63,865 bases of DNA, from NCBI GenBank assembly GCA_903862955.1, contig CAIPAH010000030.1, forward strand, positions 292,748-356,612, in the 5' to 3' direction. This document shows, piece by piece, positions 16,323 to 25,761 of this stretch (position 1 is the first letter of the stretch; each line of letters opens with the position of its first letter). This stretch comes from an uncultured Opitutia bacterium (lineage in GTDB: Bacteria; Verrucomicrobiota; Verrucomicrobiia; Opitutales; Opitutaceae). Both the position numbers and the translations under genes were made by a program. The notes below the pieces were generated by a model. The model made no database searches, was not told the DNA's origin, and was given only the letters and a program-made list of their open reading frames with translations.

Positions 16323-19022
16323 TCAAACGACGACGGGCGGCGTGGCGAGCTTGGCGATGTTTACGGCCGTCACTTTGTATTCGGGCGTCTGGGTGTATCG
16401 GTCGCGTTGGGACGTCGTGATTTGGTTTAGGAAGACGCGCACGCTGTGGAACGTAGTGTAGACCTCGCCGGGCTTCACGTGGTCACTGATTTGCACGGGC
16501 AGCTCGGCGGTGCCCTGCGTGCTGCGCAGCCGGACGGTCTCGCCATCGGCCAGGCCGAGGCGGGTCGCGTCGACCGGGGAAATCTGGAGGTAATCGGTGG
16601 GGTGCAGGCCGTTGTTCGGCGTGCGGGAGGTCTGCGTGGCGGCGTTGTATTGGTAAAGATTGCGGCCGGTCGTGAGCAGGAAAGGAAACTCCGCCGAGAG
16701 GATTTGGGGCGGCGGAACGAATTCGATCCGGCGCAGCGCCGTGGTCTTGCCGTGGGTGAAGTGATCCACGTGCAGGATGGGCGTGCCGGGCGAGTTCTCC
16801 TCGAAGCACGGCCACTGGAGGCCGCCTTCCTTGTCGAGGCGCGCGTAACTGATGCCCTGGCCCTCGGGCCAGAGTGAGCGCACTTCGTTCCAGATCTCCT
16901 CGGCGGAGCGGTAGGCGAAATGCTCGCCCTTGCCCATGGCCTTGGCCACTTGGCAGACGATTTCCCAGTCCGAGCGCGCCAGGCCTTGCGGTTTCGCGGC
17001 GCCGCGCACGCGCTGGATGCGGCGCTCGCCGTTCATGAACGTGCCGTCCTTCTCGAAGGACGACGCCGCGGGCAGGAACACGTCGCCAAACTCCCGCGCC
17101 GTCGCGTTGAGGAAAAGATCCTGCACGATCACGAGGTCGATCTGCTCCATCGCGCGGCGCGTCTCGTGCGTGTTCGGGTTCGTCATCACGATGTCGTAGC
17201 CGATGGCCCACATCGCCTTCATTTTGCCCTTCGTGGCGGCGTCCAACATGTCGATCATGTTGAGCCCCTTGTGCGTGGGCAGCGGGACGTGCCAGGCGGA
17301 CTCGAACTGCGCGCGCGCCTCCTCGATCGGCACGTAGCCGGCGAGCAGCTTGGGCTCGCAGCCCATGTGGGGCGCGCCCTGCACGTTGTTCTGGCCGCGC
17401 AGCGGATTGATGCCCGTGCCGGGCTTGCCGATGTTGCCCGTGAGCAGCGCCAGGTTGACCAGCGCCATGATGCCCTCGGTGCCCTGGATGTGCTCGGTCA
17501 TGCCGAGGCCGTGAACGCTCAGGGATGGCTTAGACGTCGCGTAAATGCGCGCCGCCTCGCGGATCTTCGCCGCGGGCACGCCGCAGATCTTTTCGACTTT
17601 TTCGGGCGAAAAATCGCGGATGAACTTACGGTATTCCTCGTATTCGGTCAGACGCGTCCGAACGAATTCCTCGTCGACGAGCCCTTCTTCCACGATCGCC
17701 GCGCCCATCGCGTTGAAGAGGACGACATTCGTGCCCGCGTGGAGTTGCAGGTGCAAAGTGGCGAACTCGTTCAGCTCGATCACCCGGGGATCGACGATGA
17801 TGAGCTTCGCGCCGTGGCGGGCGGCCTGCTTGATGCGCGCACCGGTCACGGGATGCCCGTCGGTGGGATTGGCGCCGCAGACGAGAATCGTGCGCGCCAG
17901 CTCGATTTCATCCAGCGAGTTCGTGGCGGCGCCGGTGCCGAGCGTCATCTTCATCGCGGCGGCGGTCGGCGAGTGGCAGACGCGGGCGCAACAATCGATG
18001 TTGTTGTTGCCCAGCACCACCCGCGCGAACTTCTGCGCGACAAAGTTTTCCTCGTTGGTGCCGCGGGCCGAGCTGAGCACGCCGATGCTGTCGGGCCCGT
18101 GCTGCTTGATCGTCTCGGCGAGCTTCGTGGAGATGTACTTGATGACCTCGTCCCAGCTGACGTCCTCCCACTGGCCGTTGCGCCGGATCATCGGCGAGGT
18201 GATGCGCTCCTCGGCGTAAACGTAGTCGAAGGCGTAGCGGCCCTTCACGCAGGTGTGGCCGTGGTTGCTCGGGCCATCGGAGGGGCGGATGGTCGTGATC
18301 TGGCCGTCGCGCGTGCCGACGTTCACCTCGCAGCCCGTGCCGCAGTAGGAGCAAATGGTCTTCGTCCACTCGGTGGGCACGCCGCGGGCGAGCACCGTGA
18401 TATCCTCCAGCGCGCCGGACGGACAGGTGTCGACGCAGGCGCCGCAGCTGACGCAGCCGCCATCCAGCATCGTCTCGCCGCGCACCGGCAAAATGCGGGT
18501 GGTGTCGCCGCGATTCCAGGCCTTCCAGACGAACTGGCCCTGGACTTCCTCGCAAATGCGCACGCAGCGGTAGCAGGTGACGCACTGCGACATGTCCACG
18601 TTGATGTAGGGATGCGACGCGTCCTGCATGAACGGTACGTCGGGTGCCGGCGCAGTGCGCGAGCCACCGGCCTTCACGCCGTATTGCTTCAGGTAGCGAT
18701 GGAACTGCTTGTCCGGAAACTGCGCGACGGCTTCGGCCGGATAGTCCGCCGCCAGCAAACCAAACAAGGTCTTGCGCACGCCTTCCACCGTCGGCGAATG
18801 CGTCTGGATTTCCATGCCCTCGCGGAGCTGCGTGTTGCACGCCGTGACGAGCGCGCCCACGCCCTTCACCTCGACGGCGCAGGTCCGGCACGAGCCATAA
18901 GGATCCACGCGGTCATCATGGCAGAGCGTCGGGATCTCGACGCCGATCTGGCGCAGCGCCTCGTTGATCGTGAGGCCGTCGACGAACTTATGCGGCTGGC
19001 CGTTGATGGTTACTTGAAGCAT
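16323..19022 (-). CDS. fdsA: NAD-linked formate dehydrogenase, molybdopterin alpha subunit
   Basis: Oxidises formate to CO2 at a molybdenum bis-pyranopterin site and passes electrons through iron-sulfur centres. The 899 residues show an N-terminal 2Fe-2S ferredoxin domain (CHDDRVDPYGSCRTC), a His-containing and two 4Fe-4S modules (CVTCYRCVRICEEVQG, CVSCGACVDTCPSGAL), a CSYCGTGCEV cluster, and a full molybdopterin oxidoreductase domain. The metal ligand is Cys349 in DCCARVCH, so this is the cysteine, not selenocysteine, type. The C-terminal molybdopterin dinucleotide-binding domain (LLTTGRNLYQYNAATQTSRT) is complete. It overlaps the beta-subunit gene by 13 bases. No fdhD or other maturation gene is nearby. 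Confidence 0.93.
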   Translation of the reverse strand: MLQVTINGQPHKFVDGLTINEALRQIGVEIPTLCHDDRVDPYGSCRTCAVEVKGVGALVTACNTQLREGMEIQTHSPTVEGVRKTLFGLLAADYPAEAVAQFPDKQFHRYLKQYGVKAGGSRTAPAPDVPFMQDASHPYINVDMSQCVTCYRCVRICEEVQGQFVWKAWNRGDTTRILPVRGETMLDGGCVSCGACVDTCPSGALEDITVLARGVPTEWTKTICSYCGTGCEVNVGTRDGQITTIRPSDGPSNHGHTCVKGRYAFDYVYAEERITSPMIRRNGQWEDVSWDEVIKYISTKLAETIKQHGPDSIGVLSSARGTNEENFVAQKFARVVLGNNNIDCCARVCHSPTAAAMKMTLGTGAATNSLDEIELARTILVCGANPTDGHPVTGARIKQAARHGAKLIIVDPRVIELNEFATLHLQLHAGTNVVLFNAMGAAIVEEGLVDEEFVRTRLTEYEEYRKFIRDFSPEKVEKICGVPAAKIREAARIYATSKPSLSVHGLGMTEHIQGTEGIMALVNLALLTGNIGKPGTGINPLRGQNNVQGAPHMGCEPKLLAGYVPIEEARAQFESAWHVPLPTHKGLNMIDMLDAATKGKMKAMWAIGYDIVMTNPNTHETRRAMEQIDLVIVQDLFLNATAREFGDVFLPAASSFEKDGTFMNGERRIQRVRGAAKPQGLARSDWEIVCQVAKAMGKGEHFAYRSAEEIWNEVRSLWPEGQGISYARLDKEGGLQWPCFEENSPGTPILHVDHFTHGKTTALRRIEFVPPPQILSAEFPFLLTTGRNLYQYNAATQTSRTPNNGLHPTDYLQISPVDATRLGLADGETVRLRSTQGTAELPVQISDHVKPGEVYTTFHSVRVFLNQITTSQRDRYTQTPEYKVTAVNIAKLATPPVVV

Positions 19023-20518
19023 GGCTCAACCTCCGTGGGATAATAACGCAGGATGGACTCGGCAAACCGCGCCAGGCCCGTGCCGTGGCCGCAGAGGCTC
19101 GCCAGCTTCAGCGCCGTGACGAGGTCGCGGCACTCCTGCAGGTCGGCCTTGGTGGCGTCGCCGGCGATGGCGTTGGCAAAGATTTCCTCGACGCGCCCGC
19201 TGCCGCTGCGACAGGGCGTGCATTTGCCGCACGACTCGTAGGCGCCGAACGAAAAGACGTGCTCCACGAGGTCGGGAATCGACGTGTGCTGGTCGAACGC
19301 GACCACGCCGCCGTGGCCGACGCCCGCGCCGATCGCGGCGAGTTCCTCGAAGCCTAGCGGCGTGTCGAGCAGGTGCGGCGGGATCACGCCGATGATCGGC
19401 CCGCCGATGATGACGCCCTTCAATGTCCCGCCGCCGCGCAGGCCCCCGCCGAGTTCCTCGACGATGTGCCGCACGGTGACGCCGAACTCGACCTCGTAGA
19501 GGCCCGGGCGATTGAACAGCGAATTGAGCGAGAGCGCCTTCGTGCCGCGGCTCTTGGAAAAGCCGATCGCGTTGTAGGCGTCGCCGCCGTGCGTCACGAT
19601 CCAGGGAATGTTGACGAGCGTCTCGACGTTGTTGAGCAGCGTCGGCCGGTCGAACAGCCCGCGCTCCGTCGGATACGGCGGCCGCGCCATGACCTCGGGA
19701 CGCTTGCCCTCGATCGAGCGCAGCAGGGAGGTTTCCTCGCCGCAGACGTAGCTGCCGTGGCCGGTGTAAACCTCTAGCTCGAAGCTGAATTTCGTCCCAC
19801 CCACCTTGGCACCGATCCAACCCGCCGCGCGCGCCTCGGCCAGTGCGGCCTCCAGGATCGCGCCGGCTTGGGGATACTCGATGCGCAGGTAAATGTAGCC
19901 CTTGGTCGCGCCCACTGCGAAGCCGGCCAGGATCATGCCCTCGATCAGCCGGTGCGGATCATCCTCGATCAAATAACGGTCGATGTAGGCTCCCGCGTCG
20001 CCTTCGTCGGCATTGGCGACGACATATTTGGTGCCGGCGGGCTGCGACGCCACGGCGCGCCACTTGCGGCCGGTCGGGAAACCCGCGCCACCGCGACCGC
20101 GAAGATTGGATTTTTCCACGGCCGCCAGCACCTGCTCCGGCGTGCCCGTCAGAGCCTGGGCCAGCGCCTGGTAGCCGCCGTGCTTCTGGTAGGCCGCCAG
20201 CGTGCGGGCCCCACCCTGCGCGATGCGGCCGAGCACGATGCCCTCCTTGGAACAAACGCGCACCGGCGGCCGCGGATGCGTCTGGCCCTTGGCGGGCGCG
20301 GCGAAGCATTCGCCGAGGCAATATACCCGCGGGTTGTTCTTCGCTCCCTCGGCCCAGCGGGCCGGATTGAAGTGCCGCGCGGCGAAACACGCCGTGCCCT
20401 GGCAGACTTTGCCGGCGAAGCCCCCGTGCGGGAGATGGTAGAACGACTCGACCTCCGGTCTCAGCGCATGCGCGCCAGACTTGCCGTTGGGGTAGGTCGG
20501 AGGGGTTACGTGATTCAT
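19010..20518 (-). CDS. fdsB: Formate dehydrogenase beta subunit (NuoE-like domain fused to NuoF-like)
   Basis: The NADH/FMN module of a soluble formate dehydrogenase. The 502 residues begin with a thioredoxin-like 2Fe-2S domain (C39, C44, C67, C71), followed by a NuoF/51-kDa domain: GRGGAGFPTGRKW at about 141-153 (NADH/FMN site), NADEGDAGAYIDR, GAYICGEETSLL-type GSYVCGEETSLLRSIEG, and the C-terminal 4Fe-4S motif ESCGKCTPCRSG. Electrons run from the alpha subunit to NAD+. The first-listed gene of the operon; a separate fdsG (24-kDa) gene is not present, so the N-terminal domain may do its job. The ATG at 20518 fits the family; the 20-30 residues before the domain are not conserved. Confidence 0.92.
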   Translation of the reverse strand: MNHVTPPTYPNGKSGAHALRPEVESFYHLPHGGFAGKVCQGTACFAARHFNPARWAEGAKNNPRVYCLGECFAAPAKGQTHPRPPVRVCSKEGIVLGRIAQGGARTLAAYQKHGGYQALAQALTGTPEQVLAAVEKSNLRGRGGAGFPTGRKWRAVASQPAGTKYVVANADEGDAGAYIDRYLIEDDPHRLIEGMILAGFAVGATKGYIYLRIEYPQAGAILEAALAEARAAGWIGAKVGGTKFSFELEVYTGHGSYVCGEETSLLRSIEGKRPEVMARPPYPTERGLFDRPTLLNNVETLVNIPWIVTHGGDAYNAIGFSKSRGTKALSLNSLFNRPGLYEVEFGVTVRHIVEELGGGLRGGGTLKGVIIGGPIIGVIPPHLLDTPLGFEELAAIGAGVGHGGVVAFDQHTSIPDLVEHVFSFGAYESCGKCTPCRSGSGRVEEIFANAIAGDATKADLQECRDLVTALKLASLCGHGTGLARFAESILRYYPTEVEPCFK

Positions 20519-20714
20519 GTCACCAATGCAGCCGGATTGCGAGAGGAGGGGGCACCGCGCACGTTCTGACCCGCGTTCAGGACGACTTCAATCACAGACC
20601 ATGCCCGCGGGTGGCTATTTGCACGCATCTCCGGGGCTATCACCCGCTCCCTTCGACGTGTCGCCCGTGCTTTCAATTCGCCGCGATTGGGTTAGGTTGG
20701 GACAGAGGTTTACC

Positions 20715-20987
20715 GTGTTCGCCAATCTTCTCCAGCTCATCACCCGCCGCACGCCCCCCGACTACGAGCAGAGCTTCGTGCAAGCGGTTCACATCAAGCA
20801 CCGTTCGCCGCGCAACCGGCGCATCGAGCGCGTGATTTTGGCCGGCTGGTTGCTGATCCTTTGCAAAAGCCTCCTCGTGGTCTGGGCAGTCGACAAGTAT
20901 CACCTGAATTTCAACGCCAGCTGGATCATCGTGCCGACCGTGATCTCCGCGCTGCTCTGCACCGCGGTGTATTTTTTTCGTGACTGA
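20715..20987 (+). CDS. Small membrane protein of unknown function
   Basis: A 90-residue protein from the GTG at 20715, chosen because AGAGG lies six bases before it; the frame stays open further upstream but that part does not look protein-like. The N-terminal half is soluble (TRRTPPDYEQSFVQAVHIKHRSPRNRR) and two hydrophobic segments follow (VILAGWLLILCKSLLVVWAV and SWIIVPTVISALLCTAVYFF). It is divergent from the formate dehydrogenase operon. No family recognised. Confidence 0.6.
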   Translation: MFANLLQLITRRTPPDYEQSFVQAVHIKHRSPRNRRIERVILAGWLLILCKSLLVVWAVDKYHLNFNASWIIVPTVISALLCTAVYFFRD

Positions 20988-21032
20988 CCAGTTTGGGATT
21001 TTCTCTCCTGTAATTTTCTATTGGCTGCGGGC

Positions 21033-21485
21033 ATGTCCCTTGTTCCCGGTCTTCGCAGTCCCTACGCCAAGGTCGGCCGCGTGGTCTACTTCGGCCGCAT
21101 GCTCGACAAGATCCGCCTGCACGCCGCGGGCACCCTTCCCGCCGCCGACTACGCGGCAAATCTCGGCAAGGGCTTCGACTTGCGCTGCGTGACGTTTCTC
21201 CGCGTCAGCTACGAGGAACTCAAGGCCCGCACGCTCGCCGGCGGCGACACTGACGAGCAACTGCTCGCGTGGGCGCATGCGCGCGGCGGCGCGCGCACCG
21301 ACGAGGAATGCGAGATCTGGAATGGCTTCATGATGAAGCGCGGCTGGCGCGATGCCGGCGCCGACGTCCTGGCGAAGCGCATCCGCGAGAGTCACCTCGA
21401 GGCGCAAACGGTTTTGACGATGTTCGACTACATTGATTTCGACGAGGGCCGGGATCCCGTCGCCGCGAAAGCCTGGTTGGGCTGA
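21033..21485 (+). CDS. DUF5069 protein
   Basis: A 150-residue soluble protein with the DUF5069 signature: GLRSPYAKVGRVVYFGRMLDKIRLHAAGTL near the start, then NLGKGFDLRCVTFLRVSY, and TVLTMFDYIDFDEGR at the end. The function of the family is unknown. The window holds a second, shorter member at 42380-42841, which shares the MLDKIR-like central helix poorly but keeps the same final DxIEFDEGR motif. Gluconokinase follows after 13 bases, probably in the same transcript. Confidence 0.8.
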   Translation: MSLVPGLRSPYAKVGRVVYFGRMLDKIRLHAAGTLPAADYAANLGKGFDLRCVTFLRVSYEELKARTLAGGDTDEQLLAWAHARGGARTDEECEIWNGFMMKRGWRDAGADVLAKRIRESHLEAQTVLTMFDYIDFDEGRDPVAAKAWLG

Positions 21486-21498
21486 CCCGGCTCCGCCC

Positions 21499-21984
21499 AT
21501 GGTTGTTGTCCTCATGGGAGTCGCCGGCAGCGGCAAGACCACCATCGGCCGCGAGCTCGCCGCCGAGCTGGGCTGGAAGTTTGCCGACGCCGATGACTTC
21601 CACCCGCCCGCCAACGTCGCCAAGATGAGCGCCGGCATCCCGCTCGATGACGCCGATCGCGCCCCGTGGCTCGCGGCAATCCGGCTCTACATCGACACGC
21701 GGCTCGAACGCGGCGAGCCCGCCGTCGTCACGTGTTCCGCCCTCCGCGAAAAACACCGCGCCGTCCTCCTCGCCGACCCGGCGCAGGTGAAACTCGTCTA
21801 TCTGCGCGGCTCCCGCGAACTGCTGTGGTCCCGGATCAGCGCGCGCACGGGGCATTTCATGAAGCCGGCCATGCTCGACAGCCAGCTCGCGACGCTGGAG
21901 GAGCCCGTCAACGCGCTCGTCGTCGACATCGCGCCGCCCCCCGCGGAAATCGTCGCCCAACTCCGCCGCGTCCTCGCCGCATGA
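21499..21984 (+). CDS. gntK: Gluconokinase (GntK/IdnK family)
   Basis: Phosphorylates gluconate to 6-phosphogluconate, feeding the pentose phosphate or Entner-Doudoroff pathway. From the ATG at 21499 there are 161 residues: P-loop MGVAGSGKTTIGREL, then FADADDFHPPANVAKMSAGIPLDDADRAPWL, the gluconate-site signature, and KLVYLRGSRELLWSRISARTGHFMKP with the LID helix. Length is typical (about 165). It ends overlapping the next gene by ATGA. No gluconate transporter or dehydratase is adjacent. Confidence 0.93.
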   Translation: MVVVLMGVAGSGKTTIGRELAAELGWKFADADDFHPPANVAKMSAGIPLDDADRAPWLAAIRLYIDTRLERGEPAVVTCSALREKHRAVLLADPAQVKLVYLRGSRELLWSRISARTGHFMKPAMLDSQLATLEEPVNALVVDIAPPPAEIVAQLRRVLAA

Positions 21985-24401
21985 CCTCACCCGCCGGCAA
22001 ACGTCTTCGTCTCCTCGGCAGCGTGCTCAGCGTGCTGGTGCTGCTGGCCGGCCTCGTCGCCGGCTGGGGCTACTACCGCTTGCGCGCCAGCCTGCCGCAG
22101 CTCGACGGCCACGTCGCGCTCCCAGGGCTCAGTGCGCCCGTGACGATCACGCGGGATGCGCTGGGCGTGCCCGCGATCAAGGCCGCGACGCGCCTGGATA
22201 TCGCGTGCGCACTGGGTTACCTCCACGCGCAGGACCGTTTTTTCCAGATGGATCTCCTGCGGCGCCGCAGCGCGGGCGAATTGTCCGAGCTGTTCGGCAA
22301 AGTGGCGCTCAACCTCGACCGCACCACCCGCCGGCACGGCTTCCGCGCGCTCGCCCAGAAGGTCCTCGCGGGGCTGCCGCCCGCCGACCGGGCCCTGCTC
22401 ACGAGCTATAGCGCCGGCGTCAACGCCGGCCTCGCGGCCCTCCACGAGAAACCCTTCGAATACCTCGTGCTGCGCGCCCAGCCGGAACCGTGGCGGCCCG
22501 AGGACAGCCTGCTCGTCATCTACTCGATGACGCTCGATCTCCAGGATTCCTCCGGCACCTACGAGCTGTGCCTCGCCACGCTGCGCGACCAACTGGGCAA
22601 CGATAGCCTCGCTTTCTTTGCCCCGTTGGTCGGGCCTGCCGACGCCGCGCTGGATGGCAGCACCGCACCGCTGCCGCCCATTCCCTCCGCGCGCCTCATC
22701 GACCTGCGCCATTCCGCCGCCCAAGCGCGAGTGCGGCCGCCCGGGATTCAATCGCTATTCGCCATGGCCCCTGAGCGGGAATCCGAAATGCTGCCCGGCA
22801 GCAACAGCTTTGCCCTCGCCGGCACGCACACCGCCACCGGCGCGGCGTTGCTGGCGAGCGACCCGCACCTCGATCTCGCTGTGCCCAACATCTGGTATCG
22901 CGCGTCGATCGAGTGGAACGAGCCCGCCGCCACCCACATCGTGGGCGTCACGCTGCCCGGCCTTCCCTTCGTCGTGATCGGCAGCAACGGCCACATCGCC
23001 TGGGGTCTCACCGACGGTTACGTCGACACCGGCGACCTCGTGGCCGTCGACGTGAACGCCATCGACCACTCGCTCTACAAGATTCCCGGTCGGGACGAGC
23101 TGCTGGAAATCGAAAAGCGCACGGACGTCATCCGCGTCAAGGGCGCGGATCCGGTCACCGTCGAGACGCCCTGGACGGTCTGGGGCCCGATCGTCGCCAC
23201 CGACGCCAAGTCCCGCCCGCTCGCGTATCACTGGACCGCCCACGATCCGGCCGCGACCAACCTCGTCTTCATCCAGTTGGAATCGGCGCAGACCGTCGCC
23301 GCCGCGGTTGTGATCGCGCACCAGACCGGCATTCCCGCCCACAATTTCGTGATCGCCGACGCCGCGGGTAACATCGCGTGGACCATCATCGGCCGGCTCC
23401 CCAAGCGCGTGGGCTTCGACGGCCGCCTGCCCACGTCGTGGAGCTTTGGCGACCGCCACTGGGACGGTTTCCTGCCCGCCGACCAGGTGCCCGCCGTCAT
23501 CGCCCCGCCCAGCGGGCGCGTGTGGACGGCGAACAACCGCGCGTTGGGCGGCGCTGCACTCGCCCTGCTTGGTGACGGGGGCTACGCCTCCGCGCCGCGC
23601 GCGGCCCAAGTCCGCGACGATCTCGCCACGGTCGAGAAGGCCGTGCCGCGCGACCTGCTCGCCATCCAGCTCGACGACCGCGCGTTCTTCCTCGAACGCT
23701 GGCAGAAACTCCTGCTCTCCGTGCTGACGCCCGAGGCCGTGGCGGGCCACAAATCCTGCGCCGAGCTCCGCTCCATCGTCGAGCACTGGGGTGAAAGCGC
23801 CGCGGTGGACTCCGTCGGCTACCGGCTGGTGCGGGGATTCCGCAGCTGCACGGCCGACTTCACTTTCACCCCGATCTTCGCCCCGTGCGTGGAAGCCATG
23901 CCGGGCTTCGACTGGGCCCGGTTTCATTACGAGGAAGCGCTGTGGACCCTGGTCGAGCAGAAGCCCGCGCATCTGCTTAATCCGCAGTTTTCCTCGTGGG
24001 ATGCCCTCCTGCTCGCCGCCGCCGACCATGTGGTCACCGAAGTCGAAAAGCAGGGCCTGACTCTCAGTCAGGCGACGTGGGGCCGTCGCAATACCGCGCA
24101 CATCATGCACCCGTTCGGCCGGATGCTGCCTGCGTGGCTGGGTGGCTGGCTGAACATGCCCGCGGATCCGCTGCCGGGTGACATCAACATGCCGCGGGTG
24201 CAGACGCCCACGTTTGGCGCCAGCATGCGCCTCGTGGTTTCACCGGGCCGCGAGGCCGAGGGACTTTTCCAAATGTCCGGCGGCCAGAGCGGGCATCCCC
24301 TCTCCCCGTATTACCGCGCCGGCCACGAGAACTGGGTGCACGGCACCCCCGGCCCGCTGCTGCCCGGCCCGGCGATGCACACACTGGTGCTCACGCCCTG
24401 A
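21981..24401 (+). CDS. Penicillin-acylase-type Ntn hydrolase, membrane-anchored or exported
   Basis: An 806-residue precursor of the penicillin amidase/acylase family, which self-cleaves into alpha and beta chains and hydrolyses amides such as acyl-homoserine lactones, beta-lactam side chains or other N-acyl compounds. The N-terminus has one hydrophobic helix (LLGSVLSVLVLLAGLVAGWGYY), acting as signal or anchor. The first part has GVPAIKAATRLDIACALGYLHAQDRFFQMDLLRRRSAGELSELFG. The beta-chain nucleophile is Ser274 in PGSNSFALAG, and HIAWGLTDGYVDTGDL and GRVWTANNRALG follow as expected. The end of the chain has NMPRVQTPTFGASMRLVVSPG and SGGQSGHPLSPYYRAG. Substrate unknown. The start overlaps the gluconokinase stop, ATGA. 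Confidence 0.9.
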   Translation: MTSPAGKRLRLLGSVLSVLVLLAGLVAGWGYYRLRASLPQLDGHVALPGLSAPVTITRDALGVPAIKAATRLDIACALGYLHAQDRFFQMDLLRRRSAGELSELFGKVALNLDRTTRRHGFRALAQKVLAGLPPADRALLTSYSAGVNAGLAALHEKPFEYLVLRAQPEPWRPEDSLLVIYSMTLDLQDSSGTYELCLATLRDQLGNDSLAFFAPLVGPADAALDGSTAPLPPIPSARLIDLRHSAAQARVRPPGIQSLFAMAPERESEMLPGSNSFALAGTHTATGAALLASDPHLDLAVPNIWYRASIEWNEPAATHIVGVTLPGLPFVVIGSNGHIAWGLTDGYVDTGDLVAVDVNAIDHSLYKIPGRDELLEIEKRTDVIRVKGADPVTVETPWTVWGPIVATDAKSRPLAYHWTAHDPAATNLVFIQLESAQTVAAAVVIAHQTGIPAHNFVIADAAGNIAWTIIGRLPKRVGFDGRLPTSWSFGDRHWDGFLPADQVPAVIAPPSGRVWTANNRALGGAALALLGDGGYASAPRAAQVRDDLATVEKAVPRDLLAIQLDDRAFFLERWQKLLLSVLTPEAVAGHKSCAELRSIVEHWGESAAVDSVGYRLVRGFRSCTADFTFTPIFAPCVEAMPGFDWARFHYEEALWTLVEQKPAHLLNPQFSSWDALLLAAADHVVTEVEKQGLTLSQATWGRRNTAHIMHPFGRMLPAWLGGWLNMPADPLPGDINMPRVQTPTFGASMRLVVSPGREAEGLFQMSGGQSGHPLSPYYRAGHENWVHGTPGPLLPGPAMHTLVLTP

Positions 24402-24413
24402 GCGGGGTGGTGA

Positions 24414-24515
24414 TTTCTCGCGACGACGCAACGAACGCGACGCCCGAACCGTGGGGATTTCTTAACCACGGATTACGCCCGCGTTGCTTCGCGGCCGTCG
24501 CGTCGTCGCGAGAAA
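24414..24515. repeat. Dispersed inverted repeat, TTTCTCGCGACG family (copy 1)
   Basis: TTTCTCGCGACGACGC (24414-24429) pairs perfectly with GCGTCGTCGCGAGAAA (24500-24515). Inside is a second hairpin, CCGTGG (24450-24455) with CCACGG. The element lies between the acylase and upp genes. A shorter relative with the same arms lies at 36547-36609. Confidence 0.8.
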
Positions 24516-24561
24516 AATTGCCGGGATTGAATTTTGGCGCCGCGCGCCCCAGCCTCCCGCC

Positions 24562-25179
24562 ATGCTGCACGTCCTCGATCATCCGCTCGCGGCGCACGTC
24601 ATCACGCATTTGCGCGACAAGACGACCAAGCCGGCCACGTTCCGCACCCTGAGCTACCAGATCAGCCTGCTCCTCGCGATCGAGGCGACACGCAATCTGC
24701 CCACCGAGCCAAAGGCGATCGAAACGCCCTTGGAGCCGATGACCGGGCGCGTGCTGACCCACCAGCCGCTCGTGGTCGTGCCCATCCTCCGCGCCGGCCT
24801 CGGCATGGTGCAGCCGTTCGTGGATATTTTCCCCGACGTCAGTGTCGGCTACATCGGCCTCGAGCGCGACCACACCACCGCGATCGCGCGGAGCTACTAT
24901 TGCAAACTTCCCGTGGTCAGTGGCCGGCGCATCGTGCTCGTGGACCCGATGCTCGCCACCGGCGGATCCGCGGTGAAGGCGATTGACGTCGTGCGCGACG
25001 CGGGCGGCGCCGATATCACGCTCGTCAGCATCGTCAGCTCGCCCGAGGGCGTGGCCGAGGTGGAAAGCCATTACCCCAAGCTTCCCATCTTCACGGCCGC
25101 GCTCGACCGCGGCCTGAACGCGAAAAAATACATCATGCCCGGCCTCGGCGATTTCGGCGACCGCCTCTACGGCACCTGA
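24562..25179 (+). CDS. upp: Uracil phosphoribosyltransferase
   Basis: Salvages uracil with PRPP to make UMP. From the ATG at 24562 the protein has 205 residues, the usual length. It opens with HVLDHPLAAHVITHLRDKTTKPATFR, the standard N-terminus, has VPILRAGLGMVQPFVDIFPD and the PRPP-binding loop DPMLATGGSA, and ends LPIFTAALDRGLNAKKYIMPGLGDFGDRLYGT. All parts match the Upp family. The ICMT-like gene follows after 3 bases. Confidence 0.95.
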   Translation: MLHVLDHPLAAHVITHLRDKTTKPATFRTLSYQISLLLAIEATRNLPTEPKAIETPLEPMTGRVLTHQPLVVVPILRAGLGMVQPFVDIFPDVSVGYIGLERDHTTAIARSYYCKLPVVSGRRIVLVDPMLATGGSAVKAIDVVRDAGGADITLVSIVSSPEGVAEVESHYPKLPIFTAALDRGLNAKKYIMPGLGDFGDRLYGT

Positions 25180-25182
25180 ACC

Positions 25183-25740
25183 ATGAGCCTTCCCGGCAAA
25201 CTCGGCCTGATTTACGTTGTTTCGGAACTCGCCCTCGGCTTCCTGCGGCGCTCGGGCGCGAAGTCCAAGCGCCAGGACGGCGGCTCGCTCACCGTGCTCT
25301 GGATCACCATCACGCTGAGCATCATCGCCGGCATGATTGTGACGTGGGCGCTGCCGCAATTCAGCTTTCCCCTGTCGCGGGCGGTCGCCCAGATCCTGGG
25401 AACGGTCTTCGCCTTTGCGCTGGTGCTGCGGTGGTGGGCGATCCTCTCCCTCGGAAAATTCTTCACGGTCGACGTCGCCATCGCGCAGGACCACCGCCTG
25501 ATCATCCGCGGGCCCTACCACTGGATGCGGCACCCCTCCTACACCGGCATGCTGCTCGCGTTTTTCGCGCTCGGGGCGACGTTTCAGAACTGGATCTCGA
25601 TCGCGTGCATTATGGTGCCCATCTCGATCGCGCTGGCCTACCGCATCTACGTCGAGGAAATCGCGCTCGAGGCCACCTTCGGCTCCGCGTATCACCGCTA
25701 CGCCGAGACGACCAAGCGCCTCATCCCGGGGATATTCTAA
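25183..25740 (+). CDS. Isoprenylcysteine carboxyl methyltransferase (ICMT)-like membrane methyltransferase
   Basis: A 185-residue membrane protein with about four to five helices. The C-terminal half has the ICMT/PEMT pattern: RLIIRGPYHWMRHPSYTGMLLAF, then IYVEEIALEATFGSAYHRYAETTKRLIPGIF. Bacteria lack isoprenylcysteine proteins, so the methyl acceptor here is unknown. It probably shares a transcript with upp, separated by three bases. The convergent gap after it holds a double hairpin. Confidence 0.85.
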   Translation: MSLPGKLGLIYVVSELALGFLRRSGAKSKRQDGGSLTVLWITITLSIIAGMIVTWALPQFSFPLSRAVAQILGTVFAFALVLRWWAILSLGKFFTVDVAIAQDHRLIIRGPYHWMRHPSYTGMLLAFFALGATFQNWISIACIMVPISIALAYRIYVEEIALEATFGSAYHRYAETTKRLIPGIF

Positions 25741-25761
25741 AAGGCCGCGCGCGATCAGGTG

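Noticed and set aside
17940-18010. Selenocysteine insertion in the formate dehydrogenase
   Set aside because: The metal-ligand position is an ordinary Cys codon (residue 349) and no in-frame TGA interrupts the gene.
16920-19043. A 707-codon open frame antisense to the formate dehydrogenase alpha gene
   Set aside because: Shadow of a conserved gene; low complexity, no domain.
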